Positions 15,913 to 23,487 of a DNA stretch of 33,733 bases are shown piece by piece. The translations under genes and the position numbers were made by a program. The notes below the pieces were generated by a model that was not told the origin of the DNA, did not search any database, and saw only the letters and a program-made list of their open reading frames with translations. Location: positions 1 to 33,733 of the forward strand of contig DQNS01000076.1 in assembly GCA_015659035.1 (NCBI GenBank), written 5' to 3'. Numbering within the stretch: the first letter of the stretch is position 1; each line of letters opens with the position of its first letter. The stretch is from Acidobacteriota bacterium. GTDB lineage: Bacteria > Acidobacteriota > Vicinamibacteria > Vicinamibacterales > UBA8438.

Positions 15913-16991
15913 GCCACGACGCGATGATGGACCAGGCGTTGGTGCTCGCGGCCCGGGGGCGCGGAGCGACCAGTCCCAACCCGATGGTCGGCGCCGTCGT
16001 GACGCGAGGTGACCGGATCGTCGGACGTGGCTTCCACGCGCGGGCGGGCGGACCGCATGCCGAGGTCATCGCGCTCGAGGAGGCCGGCGAAGAAGCCCTG
16101 GGTGCCACGCTGTATTGCACCCTCGAGCCATGCTGTCACACCGGTCGCACGGGGCCGTGCGTCGAGCGGATCGTGGGTGCCGGGGTGAGGGACGTGGTGG
16201 TCGGTGTCGAGGACCCCGACCCGCGGGTGAACGGGGCGGGCATCCGGTATCTCCACGACCAGGGGATCACGGTGACGGTCGGCGTACGCCGGCAGGCGGC
16301 GACGCGTCTCAACGAGGCATTCTTTACCGTGAAACGCCGGGCGCGACCGTTCGTGACGATGAAGGCTGCGGTCAGTCTCGATGGGCGGATCGCGGCGGCC
16401 TCTGGTCGCCGGACCCCGTTGACCGGCCCGGCGGCGATCGGCCACGCGCACGCGGTCCGCGCCGAGGTCGACGCGATTGCGGTCGGGTCGGAAACCGTGC
16501 TGGTGGACGATCCCCTCCTGACGGCGCGCGGCGCGAACCGGCGCCGGCCGCTCGTCCGCGTGCTGTTCGACACCCGGATGCGGACACCGCCCTCGGCACG
16601 CGTCCTGACGACGTGCGCGGAGGGTCCGGTCGTCGTCATCACGACCGCGGCCGCGGTCGAGGCCTGGCCGACGCGCGCGCTGACCCTCGAGCGGGCGGGT
16701 GCCGTGATCGAGGCGCTGCCGACGCGCGATCCGGCCGCGGCGATGTCCCGTCTGGTGGCCTACGAGGTCAGCGACGTGCTTCTCGAGGGCGGCGCCGTGC
16801 TGCATCGGGCGGCATGGGCCGCGGGGGTCGTCGACCGGGTGCGTCTGTATGTCGCGCCGGTCGTGCTCGGCCCGACGGGGGTCCGGTGGATGCCGGCCGG
16901 GCGGTTTTCTTTCGTCGCGCTCGCCGGCCGCCGCACGCGGTGTCTGGGCGAAGATGTCCTGCTGGAGGCCGATGTTCAACGGTTTGATTGA
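15906..16991 (+). CDS. ribD: Riboflavin biosynthesis deaminase/reductase
   Basis: Bifunctional enzyme for steps two and three of riboflavin synthesis. The N-terminal deaminase domain has the zinc site HAEVIALEEAG and TLEPCCHTGRTGPC; the reductase domain begins with PFVTMKAAVSLDGRIA and contains GSETVLVDDPLLTARG. At 361 aa it is the usual length. I chose ATG at 15906, overlapping ftsY by seven bases; GTG at 15909 (GTGA overlap) or ATG at 15924 are alternatives, and the conserved region starts after all three. The end overlaps ribE by 20 bases. Confidence 0.95.
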   Translation: MVSHDAMMDQALVLAARGRGATSPNPMVGAVVTRGDRIVGRGFHARAGGPHAEVIALEEAGEEALGATLYCTLEPCCHTGRTGPCVERIVGAGVRDVVVGVEDPDPRVNGAGIRYLHDQGITVTVGVRRQAATRLNEAFFTVKRRARPFVTMKAAVSLDGRIAAASGRRTPLTGPAAIGHAHAVRAEVDAIAVGSETVLVDDPLLTARGANRRRPLVRVLFDTRMRTPPSARVLTTCAEGPVVVITTAAAVEAWPTRALTLERAGAVIEALPTRDPAAAMSRLVAYEVSDVLLEGGAVLHRAAWAAGVVDRVRLYVAPVVLGPTGVRWMPAGRFSFVALAGRRTRCLGEDVLLEADVQRFD

Positions 16992-17592
16992 GACACTGGG
17001 TGAGGTGGCCGAGCTGAAGGCGCTTCCGGCCGGTTTCCGGATTCGTGTCGCCACGTCGCTGGCCGCCGAGCTCGAGCTGGGCGAGAGCATCGCCGTCAAC
17101 GGCGTCTGTCTGACGGTCATTCACACCGATCGGGACGCGTTTCATGCAGAGATCTCGCCCGAGACGGCGGGGGTCACCGGTCTGGGAGCGCTCCAGCGAG
17201 GGTGGGTGGTCAACCTGGAGCGGTCGATGCGGGCGGATGCGCGGGTGGGCGGCCACTTCGTCCAGGGACACGTCGACGCCACCGGTCGTATCGAGGAGAT
17301 CCGGCACGAGGCGGGGTTTCGTCGGGTCACGGTGACCTTCCCGTCGTCGCTGGCCCCGTATCTGGTGCGCAAGGGGTCCGTCGCGGTCGATGGGATCAGC
17401 CTGACGGTGGCGGGGCTGAGCGATACGTGGTTCGACGCGCAGATCATACCGTTCACGTGGGAGCACACGAACCTGAGCCGAGCGACCACCGGTGCGGTCG
17501 TCAACCTCGAGTGCGATATCATTGGGAAATACGTCGTCCGTGCGATGGCAGTCCGTGGTGACGGCCCCCCGTCGCACGGAGACCCGTCGTAG
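16972..17592 (+). CDS. ribE: Riboflavin synthase alpha subunit
   Basis: Last step of riboflavin synthesis: two molecules of dimethylribityllumazine give riboflavin. A 206-aa protein made of two similar lumazine-binding barrels: the first opens MFNGLIETLGEV and contains NGVCLTV, the second begins around residue 98 (GHFVQGHVDATG) and contains VDGISLTV. The ATG at 16972 lies inside the end of ribD with GGAGG at a good distance. The C-terminus (VRGDGPPSHGDPS) is unconserved. No FMN riboswitch is visible ahead of the rib genes. Confidence 0.95.
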   Translation: MFNGLIETLGEVAELKALPAGFRIRVATSLAAELELGESIAVNGVCLTVIHTDRDAFHAEISPETAGVTGLGALQRGWVVNLERSMRADARVGGHFVQGHVDATGRIEEIRHEAGFRRVTVTFPSSLAPYLVRKGSVAVDGISLTVAGLSDTWFDAQIIPFTWEHTNLSRATTGAVVNLECDIIGKYVVRAMAVRGDGPPSHGDPS

Positions 17593-17712
17593 GTCAGGGT
17601 CCTACGGGTCCGGTCAAGAATGCGTTCGCGTTCGTGGGCGTCGAGATCGACGCCGCGCACGGCCCCGGCAAGGCGCGAGGAGAGACCTTACCGGCAGCCG
17701 CACCGAGGAACG

Positions 17713-18990
17713 ATGGCTGAGAAGAGCACTCGCAAACGGTCCCGGAAGCAGCCGAGGTTGACGCTCGCCTCGGCACTCCGTCGCCGGAGCATGTTCGCGC
17801 TGGTCGAGGACGCGGTGGAGGCGATCCGTCAGGGGCAGATGGTCATCGTCGTCGACGACGAAGACCGGGAGAACGAAGGTGACCTGACCGTCGCGGCCGA
17901 GAAGACGACCCCCGAGATCATCAACTTTATGGCGAGGTACGGCCGCGGGCTGATCTGTCTACCGATGGCCGGCGACTGGCTCGACCGGCTGGACATTCCG
18001 CTCATGGTGCGGGAGAACACCTCGCAGTTCGACACGGCCTTCTGTGTGTCCATCGAGGCCAAGGAGTCGACGAGCACCGGGATCTCGGCCGCGGACCGGG
18101 CGACGACGGCCTGTGTGGCGGTCGATCCGAAGACGACAGCGCGTGACCTGGCGCGTCCTGGCCACATGTTCCCGCTGCGTGCGCGCGACGGCGGTGTCCT
18201 GGTGCGGGCCGGCCAGACCGAGGCGGCGGTCGACCTCGCGCGGATCGCCGGGCTGCGCCCGGCCGGCGTGATCTGCGAGATCATGAACGAGGACGGTACG
18301 ATGGCGCGGGTCCCCGAGCTGCGGCGCTTCGCGCGTAAGCACAAGTTGCTCATGATCTCGATCGCCGATCTGATCACGTACCGCATGCGCAACGAGCGGC
18401 TGGTCCGGCGGGCGGCGGCCGCCAAGCTGCCGACGGAGTACGGCGACTTCGAGGTCGTGGCGTTCGAGAGCATCATCAACGGCGAGACCCACGTGGCGTT
18501 GGTGCGTGGCGATCTGGGCGACGGTGAGGACGTGTTGGTGCGGGTGCACTCGCGCTGCCTGACCGGCGAGGTGTTCCATTCGGTCCGATGCGACTGCGGT
18601 GCCCAGCTGTTGGCGGCGATGCGGCGGGTCGCCGAGGAGGGCCGGGGTGTCCTCCTGTATCTGAATCAGGAAGGCCGCGGCATCGGTTTGACGAACAAGA
18701 TCCGGGCCTACCAGCTCCAGGACCAAGGCCTTGACACCGTCGAGGCCAACGAGCGGCTCGGGTTCAAGCCGGACCAGCGGGACTATGGGATCGGCGCGCA
18801 GATCCTGTTCGAGCTTGGTGTGCGGAGCATGCGGCTGCTGACCAACAACCCGCGCAAGTTCGTGGGGCTCGAAGGCTACGGTTTGTCGGTGACGGCGTCG
18901 TTGGCGCTCGAGGTGCCAACCACCGGGCTGGCACGGTCGTATCTCCGCACCAAGAAGGCCAAGCTCGGGCACACGCTGAAGTCCGTCTAG
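17713..18990 (+). CDS. ribBA: Bifunctional DHBP synthase / GTP cyclohydrolase II
   Basis: Makes both entry compounds of riboflavin synthesis, from ribulose 5-phosphate and from GTP. The DHBP synthase half carries DDEDRENEGDL at 48-58 and RPGHMFPLRA; the GTP cyclohydrolase II half has the zinc cysteines C282, C293 and C295 (CLTGEVFHSVRCDC) and LYLNQEGRGIGL. I chose ATG at 17713 (GAGG seven bases upstream), giving 425 aa with a basic N-terminal extension; ATG at 17791 gives the more usual MFALVEDAVEAIRQG start. The TAG stop is in the CTAG that begins repeat module A5. There is no ribH after it. Confidence 0.95.
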   Translation: MAEKSTRKRSRKQPRLTLASALRRRSMFALVEDAVEAIRQGQMVIVVDDEDRENEGDLTVAAEKTTPEIINFMARYGRGLICLPMAGDWLDRLDIPLMVRENTSQFDTAFCVSIEAKESTSTGISAADRATTACVAVDPKTTARDLARPGHMFPLRARDGGVLVRAGQTEAAVDLARIAGLRPAGVICEIMNEDGTMARVPELRRFARKHKLLMISIADLITYRMRNERLVRRAAAAKLPTEYGDFEVVAFESIINGETHVALVRGDLGDGEDVLVRVHSRCLTGEVFHSVRCDCGAQLLAAMRRVAEEGRGVLLYLNQEGRGIGLTNKIRAYQLQDQGLDTVEANERLGFKPDQRDYGIGAQILFELGVRSMRLLTNNPRKFVGLEGYGLSVTASLALEVPTTGLARSYLRTKKAKLGHTLKSV

Positions 18991-19027
18991 ACGAGCTTTT
19001 CTCAGAGCCCCGCTACGCGCGGGCCCT
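18987..19027 (+). repeat. CTAG mosaic 5: lone module A
   Basis: A single module A starting at the CTAG that contains the ribBA stop codon (18987-18990), with GAGCTTTTCTCAGAGCCCC and the hairpin loop CGCTACGCG. Its right end is eroded (GCGGGCCCTTGG in place of GGGGGCTAG). It lies 60 bases before the predicted ffh promoter. Confidence 0.75.
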
Positions 19028-19085
19028 TGGGCCTGGAAACATGACAGGTTGGTTCACAGCCGGCGCGCCGCCGGCCACCCGTGCG

Positions 19086-19115
19086 TTGACAGTCCACCTA
19101 CACGCGCGTTACGAT
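19086..19115 (+). promoter_or_regulatory. Predicted sigma70-type promoter of ffh
   Basis: Perfect TTGACA at 19086-19091, 18-base spacer, then TACGAT at 19110-19115 (four of six). It lies 37 bases before the ffh ATG, in a spacer that is richer in A/T than its surroundings. It would make ffh and the following ribosomal genes a transcription unit separate from the rib genes. Confidence 0.55.
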
Positions 19116-19152
19116 AACCGTTTGCGTTTGAACTGTTTAAGAGCCGCGATCT

Positions 19153-20517
19153 ATGTTCGCCTCGCTCACTGAACGACTGCAGACCGTGTTCGCGGCGGTG
19201 CGTCGCGAGACGCGGCTGACGCCGGAGTCGGTCGAGACGGCGTTGCGTGAGATTCGGCTCGCGCTGCTCGAGGCGGACGTCAATTTCAAAGTCGTCAAGG
19301 CGTTCATCGATCGGGTCCGCGACCGCGCCGTGCACCGCGCGGTGCTTGAGAGCCTGACGCCGGCCCAACAGGTCGTCGCCATCGTACGGGATGAGCTGCT
19401 CACGTTGCTCGGTGATGGTCCCGCCGGGTTGACGGCGAGTCGTCAGCGCCCGCAGGTGGTGCTGCTGCTGGGGCTGCAGGGCGCGGGGAAGACCACGACC
19501 ACCGTCAAGTTGGCGCGCTGGCTCACCGGCCAGGGCCGTCACCCGCTCGTCGTGTCGACCGACGTGCGACGACCCGCGGCGATCGAGCAGTTGGGTATGC
19601 TGGCGGACGAGGGGGGCATCCGCGTGCACGACCCGGCGCGTGACGCGGCGGTCGTCACCCGGGCCGCGGGCGCGGTCGAGATGGCGCGATCCATGGGGTT
19701 CGACGTCGTGCTCGTCGACACGGCGGGTCGGCTGCACATCGATGACGACCTGATGGGCGAGCTCGAGGCGCTGAAGACCGCCGTCCAGCCGTCGGACCTG
19801 CTCTACGTCGCCGACGCGATGACCGGGCAGGACGCGATCAAAAGCGCGGGGGAGTTCAACCGCCGACTTGGCATCAGCGGTGTCGTGCTGACCAAGATGG
19901 ACGGCGACGCGCGCGGCGGCGCGGCGTTGTCGGTTGTGTCGGTCGTCGGGGTGCCGGTCTCGTTCGTGGGCGACGGTGAACGGCTCGACGATCTGCAGCC
20001 CTTTTACGCGGACCGGTTGGTCTCGCGCATGCTCGGCATGGGCGACGTGCTCTCGCTCGTCGAGAAGGCGGAGCAGGTGGTCAGCCGTGAGGATGCGACG
20101 CGGCTCGAGCAAAAGATCTGTGGGAACGACTTCACGTTGCAGGACATGCGCGACCAGTTGGAGACGGTGAAGCGGATGGGACCGATCGATCGCCTGGTCG
20201 AGCTAATCCCGGGGATGGGCCAGATGGCATCGCGGATGCCCGGCGAGGTGGACCCGCACGCGCTGGTGCAGACGATGGCGATCATCGACTCGATGACCAG
20301 ACGCGAGCGCGTGCGCTACCAGGTCCTCGACGGGAGTCGTCGTCGCCGGATCGCCCGTGGGAGCGGCACGACGGTGCAGGACGTCAATCGGATGGTGAAG
20401 CAGTTCGTGGAGATGCGCCGGATGCTGAAAACGGTCGGGGCGGCGTCCCGGTCACGGAAGAAGAAAGGTGGTCGGCGGCGGGGCATTCCGATGCGCCCTG
20501 GCGTGCCGGTGACGTAG
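19153..20517 (+). CDS. ffh: Signal recognition particle protein Ffh
   Basis: SRP54 GTPase that binds signal sequences and 4.5S RNA. The 454-aa protein has the N domain (1-90), the G domain with G1 GLQGAGKTTT at 107-116, DTAGRLH, and TKMDGDARGG, and the methionine-rich M domain from about 325 (MGPIDRLVELIPGMGQMASR, RIARGSGTTVQDVNRMVKQF). The tail is basic (SRKKKGGRRRG). The ATG has only a weak AAGAG upstream. The 4.5S RNA gene is not seen in the window. It leads into rpsP, 38 bases after its stop. Confidence 0.97.
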   Translation: MFASLTERLQTVFAAVRRETRLTPESVETALREIRLALLEADVNFKVVKAFIDRVRDRAVHRAVLESLTPAQQVVAIVRDELLTLLGDGPAGLTASRQRPQVVLLLGLQGAGKTTTTVKLARWLTGQGRHPLVVSTDVRRPAAIEQLGMLADEGGIRVHDPARDAAVVTRAAGAVEMARSMGFDVVLVDTAGRLHIDDDLMGELEALKTAVQPSDLLYVADAMTGQDAIKSAGEFNRRLGISGVVLTKMDGDARGGAALSVVSVVGVPVSFVGDGERLDDLQPFYADRLVSRMLGMGDVLSLVEKAEQVVSREDATRLEQKICGNDFTLQDMRDQLETVKRMGPIDRLVELIPGMGQMASRMPGEVDPHALVQTMAIIDSMTRRERVRYQVLDGSRRRRIARGSGTTVQDVNRMVKQFVEMRRMLKTVGAASRSRKKKGGRRRGIPMRPGVPVT

Positions 20518-20555
20518 CCGGAGCGGCTGTACTCACACGAGGAGAAGACACACGC

Positions 20556-20906
20556 ATGTTGACCATTCGATTGACTCGGGTCGGAACAAAGAAACGGCCG
20601 TGCTATCGGGTTGTGGTGATCGAGTCACGCGCCCCGCGCGATGGTCGGTACGTGGAGTTGCTGGGGTATTACCACCCGCGGGTGGACCCGGAGGTCCTGA
20701 AGATCGACTACGAGCGTGTGAGCTACTGGGCGAGCAAGGGGGCGCGTCTGTCCGACACGGTGCGCTCGCTAATCGCGCGGCATCCGGCGCCGCCACCGGG
20801 GACAGAGGCATCGGAGTCGGTGCCCGAGGTCGCGGTGCTGCCGCCTGTGGTGGTGGCGGACGGGCCGCCTGACACCGACGGCGACGAGACACAGGTGACC
20901 CCGTGA
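20556..20906 (+). CDS. rpsP: 30S ribosomal protein S16
   Basis: Small-subunit protein S16. The first 75 residues match the family (MLTIRLTRVGTKKRPCYRVV, RDGRYVELLGYYHP, ERVSYWASKGARLSDTV). The remaining 40 residues are an acidic, Pro/Val-rich tail without recognisable structure, so at 116 aa it is longer than the usual 80-90. GAGGAG lies 12 bases before the ATG. It opens the conserved rpsP-khpA-rimM-trmD-rplS order and its stop overlaps khpA by four bases. Confidence 0.97.
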   Translation: MLTIRLTRVGTKKRPCYRVVVIESRAPRDGRYVELLGYYHPRVDPEVLKIDYERVSYWASKGARLSDTVRSLIARHPAPPPGTEASESVPEVAVLPPVVVADGPPDTDGDETQVTP

Positions 20907-21148
20907 GTCATGCACGGGATGTCGTCGAGGTGGTCGCGCGGAGCCTGGCGGATCGGGCCGACGATGTGTCGGTCACCGAGCGGGAGGGGCGCGAGGTTAC
21001 CCACATCGAGCTGTCGACCACCGGTCACGATCTGGGTCGGATGATCGGGCGTCAGGGCCGTACGGCTTCAGCCATCCGGGCGCTGGCCGAGCTGGTTGCC
21101 GAGCCGGAGGGCCGGCGGGTGATGGTCGATTTCGTCGACACTCCGTAG
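20903..21148 (+). CDS. khpA: KH-domain RNA-binding protein KhpA
   Basis: An 81-aa single KH domain RNA-binding protein (YlqC/KhpA family). The KH loop GRQG is at 49-52 in LGRMIGRQGRTASAIRALAE. In firmicutes it pairs with KhpB (Jag) and affects cell division and RNA; the role here is not known. GTG start overlaps the rpsP stop (GTGA). Repeat mosaic 6 begins five bases after its stop, separating it from rimM. Confidence 0.94.
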   Translation: MSHARDVVEVVARSLADRADDVSVTEREGREVTHIELSTTGHDLGRMIGRQGRTASAIRALAELVAEPEGRRVMVDFVDTP

Positions 21149-21152
21149 GGAC

Positions 21153-21337
21153 GCTAGCGAAGCTGCGCTTCAAACTGCCCAGACGACGCTCGGCTCCGCA
21201 TTGCTAGCCAGGCTTTTCTCACAGCCCCGCTCCGCGGGGGCTAGACTCCGTGAACGGAGGCTGTCGTCGTGAGGGCGAAAAACACACGAGCAAAACTTGA
21301 CTCAATTGTCACGATAAGCGTTGTTCAAGGAGTCTAG
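21153..21337 (+). repeat. CTAG mosaic 6: modules D-A-B variant
   Basis: Module D at 21153-21208 (GCTAGCGAAGCTGCGCTTC to TTGCTAGCC), module A at 21204-21244 with the hairpin loop changed to CGCTCCGCG, and a 97-bp variant of B at 21241-21337. The variant has 9-bp perfect ends, CTAGACTCC and GGAGTCTAG, and keeps GAAAAA, CAAAAC and GTCACGAT of the B interior in the same order. The AGGAG of its right end (21328-21332) lies six bases before the rimM GTG, so the repeat appears to provide the ribosome binding site. Confidence 0.82.
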
Positions 21338-21338
21338 T

Positions 21339-21938
21339 GTGACACTGGAGTGGGAGACGATGGTCTTGGTCGGGCGAGTCGCGCGGGCCCACGGCAATCG
21401 CGGGCGGGTCATCGTCAACCCGGATAGCGATTTCGTGGAAGACCGTTTTCGCCCCGGGAACACGGTCTACGTTCGCCACGGCGATCGGGTTGAGCCATTG
21501 TCGATCCGGGACGTGCGGTTTCATCAGCATCGTCCAATCGTGGCGTTCGACGAGGTGGCAACGATGACCGAGGCGGAGGAGCTGGCGTCCGCCGAGCTCC
21601 GTGTGCCGATGGACACGCTCGAGCGTCTGCCGGCCGGTGTGTTCTATCACCACGAGCTGACCGGGTGCCGGGTGGAAACGGTCGAGGGCGCCGTGGTCGG
21701 GAGGGTGAGCGGGGTTGAGGGTGACGGGGGTATCTATCGACTGGTCGTCGATGGCGGATCGGCCGAGATCCTCGTGCCGCTGGTCGACGAGATCTGTGTG
21801 CGGATCGATCTGGCCGCGGCCGCGATCACGATCGACCCACCCGAAGGCTTGCTGGACCTGAATCCGCCGCCGCGGCGTCGGGCGGGGACCAGTCGCCGCC
21901 GCTCAGATATCTCCCAGGGGCGAGATCGTCACGTTTGA
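21339..21938 (+). CDS. rimM: Ribosome maturation factor RimM
   Basis: Assists 30S maturation by binding S19. A 199-aa protein with the N-terminal barrel (MVLVGRVARAHGNRGRVIV) and the C-terminal PRC-like barrel (GVFYHHELTGCRVETVEG, EILVPLVDEICVRIDLAA). The family normally ends near PEGLLDLN; here about 24 more residues follow (PPPRRRAGTS..., then SDISQGRDRHV), and the last 12 codons and stop come from repeat module B7. I chose GTG at 21339, with AGGAG six bases upstream inside repeat module B6; ATG at 21360 is the alternative and has GGGAG upstream. It is flanked on both sides by repeat mosaics. Confidence 0.93.
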   Translation: MTLEWETMVLVGRVARAHGNRGRVIVNPDSDFVEDRFRPGNTVYVRHGDRVEPLSIRDVRFHQHRPIVAFDEVATMTEAEELASAELRVPMDTLERLPAGVFYHHELTGCRVETVEGAVVGRVSGVEGDGGIYRLVVDGGSAEILVPLVDEICVRIDLAAAAITIDPPEGLLDLNPPPRRRAGTSRRRSDISQGRDRHV

Positions 21939-22233
21939 AGCACGTTTTTCGTCGCTCGCCGGAGATGTCTAGCCCCCGCGTAGCAGGGCTGTAAGAAATG
22001 CTTCTGCTAGCGAGGCTGCGCTCGGTTCCACTCGTCGGTTTGAGGCGCAGCTTCGTTAGCAGTCCGTGGTGAAAGTCCCGCGTCGCACCGAGACTCGTCG
22101 TGATCGACGCCGCGACCGGCCAGTACAAGGCGCGACGAAGGAGCATACCGGGAGTATTCGACCGAGGAGCAACGCAGACAGCCGGGATGCAGCGCCGGTC
22201 GAATGCAGCGGGACTTTCACCACGGGCTGCTAG
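21903..22233 (-). repeat. CTAG mosaic 7: modules B-A-D-C (reverse orientation)
   Basis: The only site with all four modules. Reversed B at 21903-21972 (ends CAGATATCTCC, degenerate, and GGAGATGTCTAG, perfect), reversed A at 21969-22010, reversed D at 22007-22059, and C at 22056-22233. Shared junctions are CTAG at 21969-21972 and 22007-22010, and TTAG at 22056-22059. It occupies all of the space between rimM and trmD, overlaps the end of rimM by 36 bases and finishes 15 bases before trmD. Confidence 0.86.
22056..22233. mobile_element. Module C, MITE-like element, copy 2 (178 bp)
   Basis: Second copy of module C. The 24-bp ends (left: TTAGCAGTCCGTGGTGAAAG; right: CTTTCACCACGGGCTGCTAG at the tip) pair at 22 of 24 positions. 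The right 100 bases are close to the copy at 8919-9084, including GGAGCATACCG, AGTATTCGACCGAG and GATGCAGCGCCGGTCGAATG; the left third differs and is about 12 bases longer. No coding capacity. Confidence 0.78.
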
Positions 22234-22248
22234 GACCGGGAGGCGGGG

Positions 22249-22992
22249 CTGAGGTTCGATATCGTCACGATCTTCCCCGGCATGCTCAAGGCGGTGCTGC
22301 GGGAGGGCGTGGTCGGTCGCGCGATCGAGCGGGAGGTGTTGCAGGTCGCCCTGCACGACCTACGTGACTACAGCGCAGACCGGCATCGCAGTGTCGATGA
22401 CGTCGCGTATGGGGGCGGTCCGGGGATGGTGCTGAAACCGGAGCCGTTCTTCAGAGCGGTCGCCGCGATTCGCCGTCGCCACGGAGACCCGGACGCGGTC
22501 GTGCTACTGTCTCCCCAGGGCCGAGTGTTTCGTCACGAGGAGGCGGCGCGGCTGAGCCAGTTGCGTCACGTGGCGCTGCTCTGCGGGCGCTACGAGGGGG
22601 TTGATGAGCGGGTGCGGGAGCAGGTGGCGACTGACGAGCTGTCGATCGGCGATTATGTGCTGAGCGGCGGGGAACTGCCGGCCGCCGTCGTAATTGACGC
22701 CGTGGCCCGGCTCGTGCCGGGGGTCGTTGGGGACACGCGGTCGGTGGACGAAGATTCGTTCGTGCGGGGCATGCTGGACCACCCGCACTATACCCGCCCG
22801 GCCGAGGTCGATGCCCACGGGGTACCGGACGTGTTGTTGTCCGGACATCACGCCGAGATACGGCACTGGCGGAAGCGTGAGGCGGTCAGACGCACGCTGG
22901 AGCGCCGGCCGGACCTGCTGGAACACGCAGTGCTCGACGACGAGGAGCGCGCGATCTTGCGGGAACTGAAGGACGAAGGGAAGGGCCAGTGA
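22249..22992 (+). CDS. trmD: tRNA (guanine-N1)-methyltransferase TrmD, probable CTG start
   Basis: Methylates G37 of tRNAs. SPOUT trefoil-knot enzyme with LLSPQGRVF, LLCGRYEGVDERV and SIGDYVLSGGELPAAVVIDA, then the C-terminal DHPHYTRP region. The first ATG in frame (22282) would remove FDIVTIFPG, which is part of the conserved first strand in TrmD. The codon in the right place, giving (M)RFDIVTIFPG, is CTG at 22249, with GGGAGG ending five bases upstream. An in-frame TAG at 22231 excludes an earlier start. So a CTG start is proposed, giving 247 aa; ATG at 22282 would give 236 aa. The repeat module C ends 15 bases upstream. Confidence 0.93.
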   Translation: MRFDIVTIFPGMLKAVLREGVVGRAIEREVLQVALHDLRDYSADRHRSVDDVAYGGGPGMVLKPEPFFRAVAAIRRRHGDPDAVVLLSPQGRVFRHEEAARLSQLRHVALLCGRYEGVDERVREQVATDELSIGDYVLSGGELPAAVVIDAVARLVPGVVGDTRSVDEDSFVRGMLDHPHYTRPAEVDAHGVPDVLLSGHHAEIRHWRKREAVRRTLERRPDLLEHAVLDDEERAILRELKDEGKGQ

Positions 22993-23007
22993 CGTGGGAG
23001 CGGTAAG

Positions 23008-23358
23008 ATGAATGCGATTGCGACGATAGAACAGAGACAGTTGCAGGAACGCCCGGACCTCCGGCCGGGCCAGACGGTGCGTGTCCACGTCAAGATCCGC
23101 GAAGGTGAGAAGGAGCGGATCCAGGTCTTCGAGGGTGTGGTCATCGGTATCCGACGCGGTGGGTGTCGGAGCACCTTCACGGTGCGAAAGGTCTCGTTCG
23201 GGCAGGGCGTTGAGCGCATCTTCCCGTTACACTCGCCCTCCATCGCCAAGATCGAGATTGGGCGCGCGGCGCGGGTGCGGCGAGCCAAGCTCTACTTCCT
23301 GCGCACGCTGCGTGGGCGTGCGGCGCGTCTGCGCGAGAAACGGCGACCGTCGACGTAG
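23008..23358 (+). CDS. rplS: 50S ribosomal protein L19
   Basis: Large-subunit protein L19 at the interface with the 30S subunit. The 116-aa sequence has the family pattern: [55 protein letters not shown] and a basic end ([20 protein letters not shown]). ATG at 23008 is preceded by GGGAG. It closes the rpsP-khpA-rimM-trmD-rplS block, 15 bases after trmD, and rnhB follows after a short repeat. Confidence 0.97.
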   Translation: MNAIATIEQRQLQERPDLRPGQTVRVHVKIREGEKERIQVFEGVVIGIRRGGCRSTFTVRKVSFGQGVERIFPLHSPSIAKIEIGRAARVRRAKLYFLRTLRGRAARLREKRRPST

Positions 23359-23363
23359 GTCTC

Positions 23364-23418
23364 GAGGAGACAGGAGGCAGGAGTAACCGGAGGGCTTCGC
23401 CATCATCTCGCTTCAGTC
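23364..23418 (+). repeat. Purine-rich GGGCTTCGCC repeat, copy 1
   Basis: Starts AGGAGACAGGAGGCAGGAG, then CCGGAGGGCTTCGCCATC and a CTTCAG end. Shares its order with copies at 26595-26651, 26997-27054 and (reversed) 30025-30085: a purine-rich run of AGG/CAG units, a GGAG(GG)CTTCGCC core and a trailing TTCAG. It lies between rplS and rnhB. Confidence 0.7.
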
Positions 23419-23487
23419 TTCTTGCTTCAGTCTTCGAGTCGATGGCTTGTGGTCGGCACCCGATCTTCGTCCGGGGGAGGGTGGTTG

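Noticed and set aside
17593-17712. FMN riboswitch before ribBA
   Set aside because: The conserved RFN-element core could not be found in this leader or ahead of ribD.
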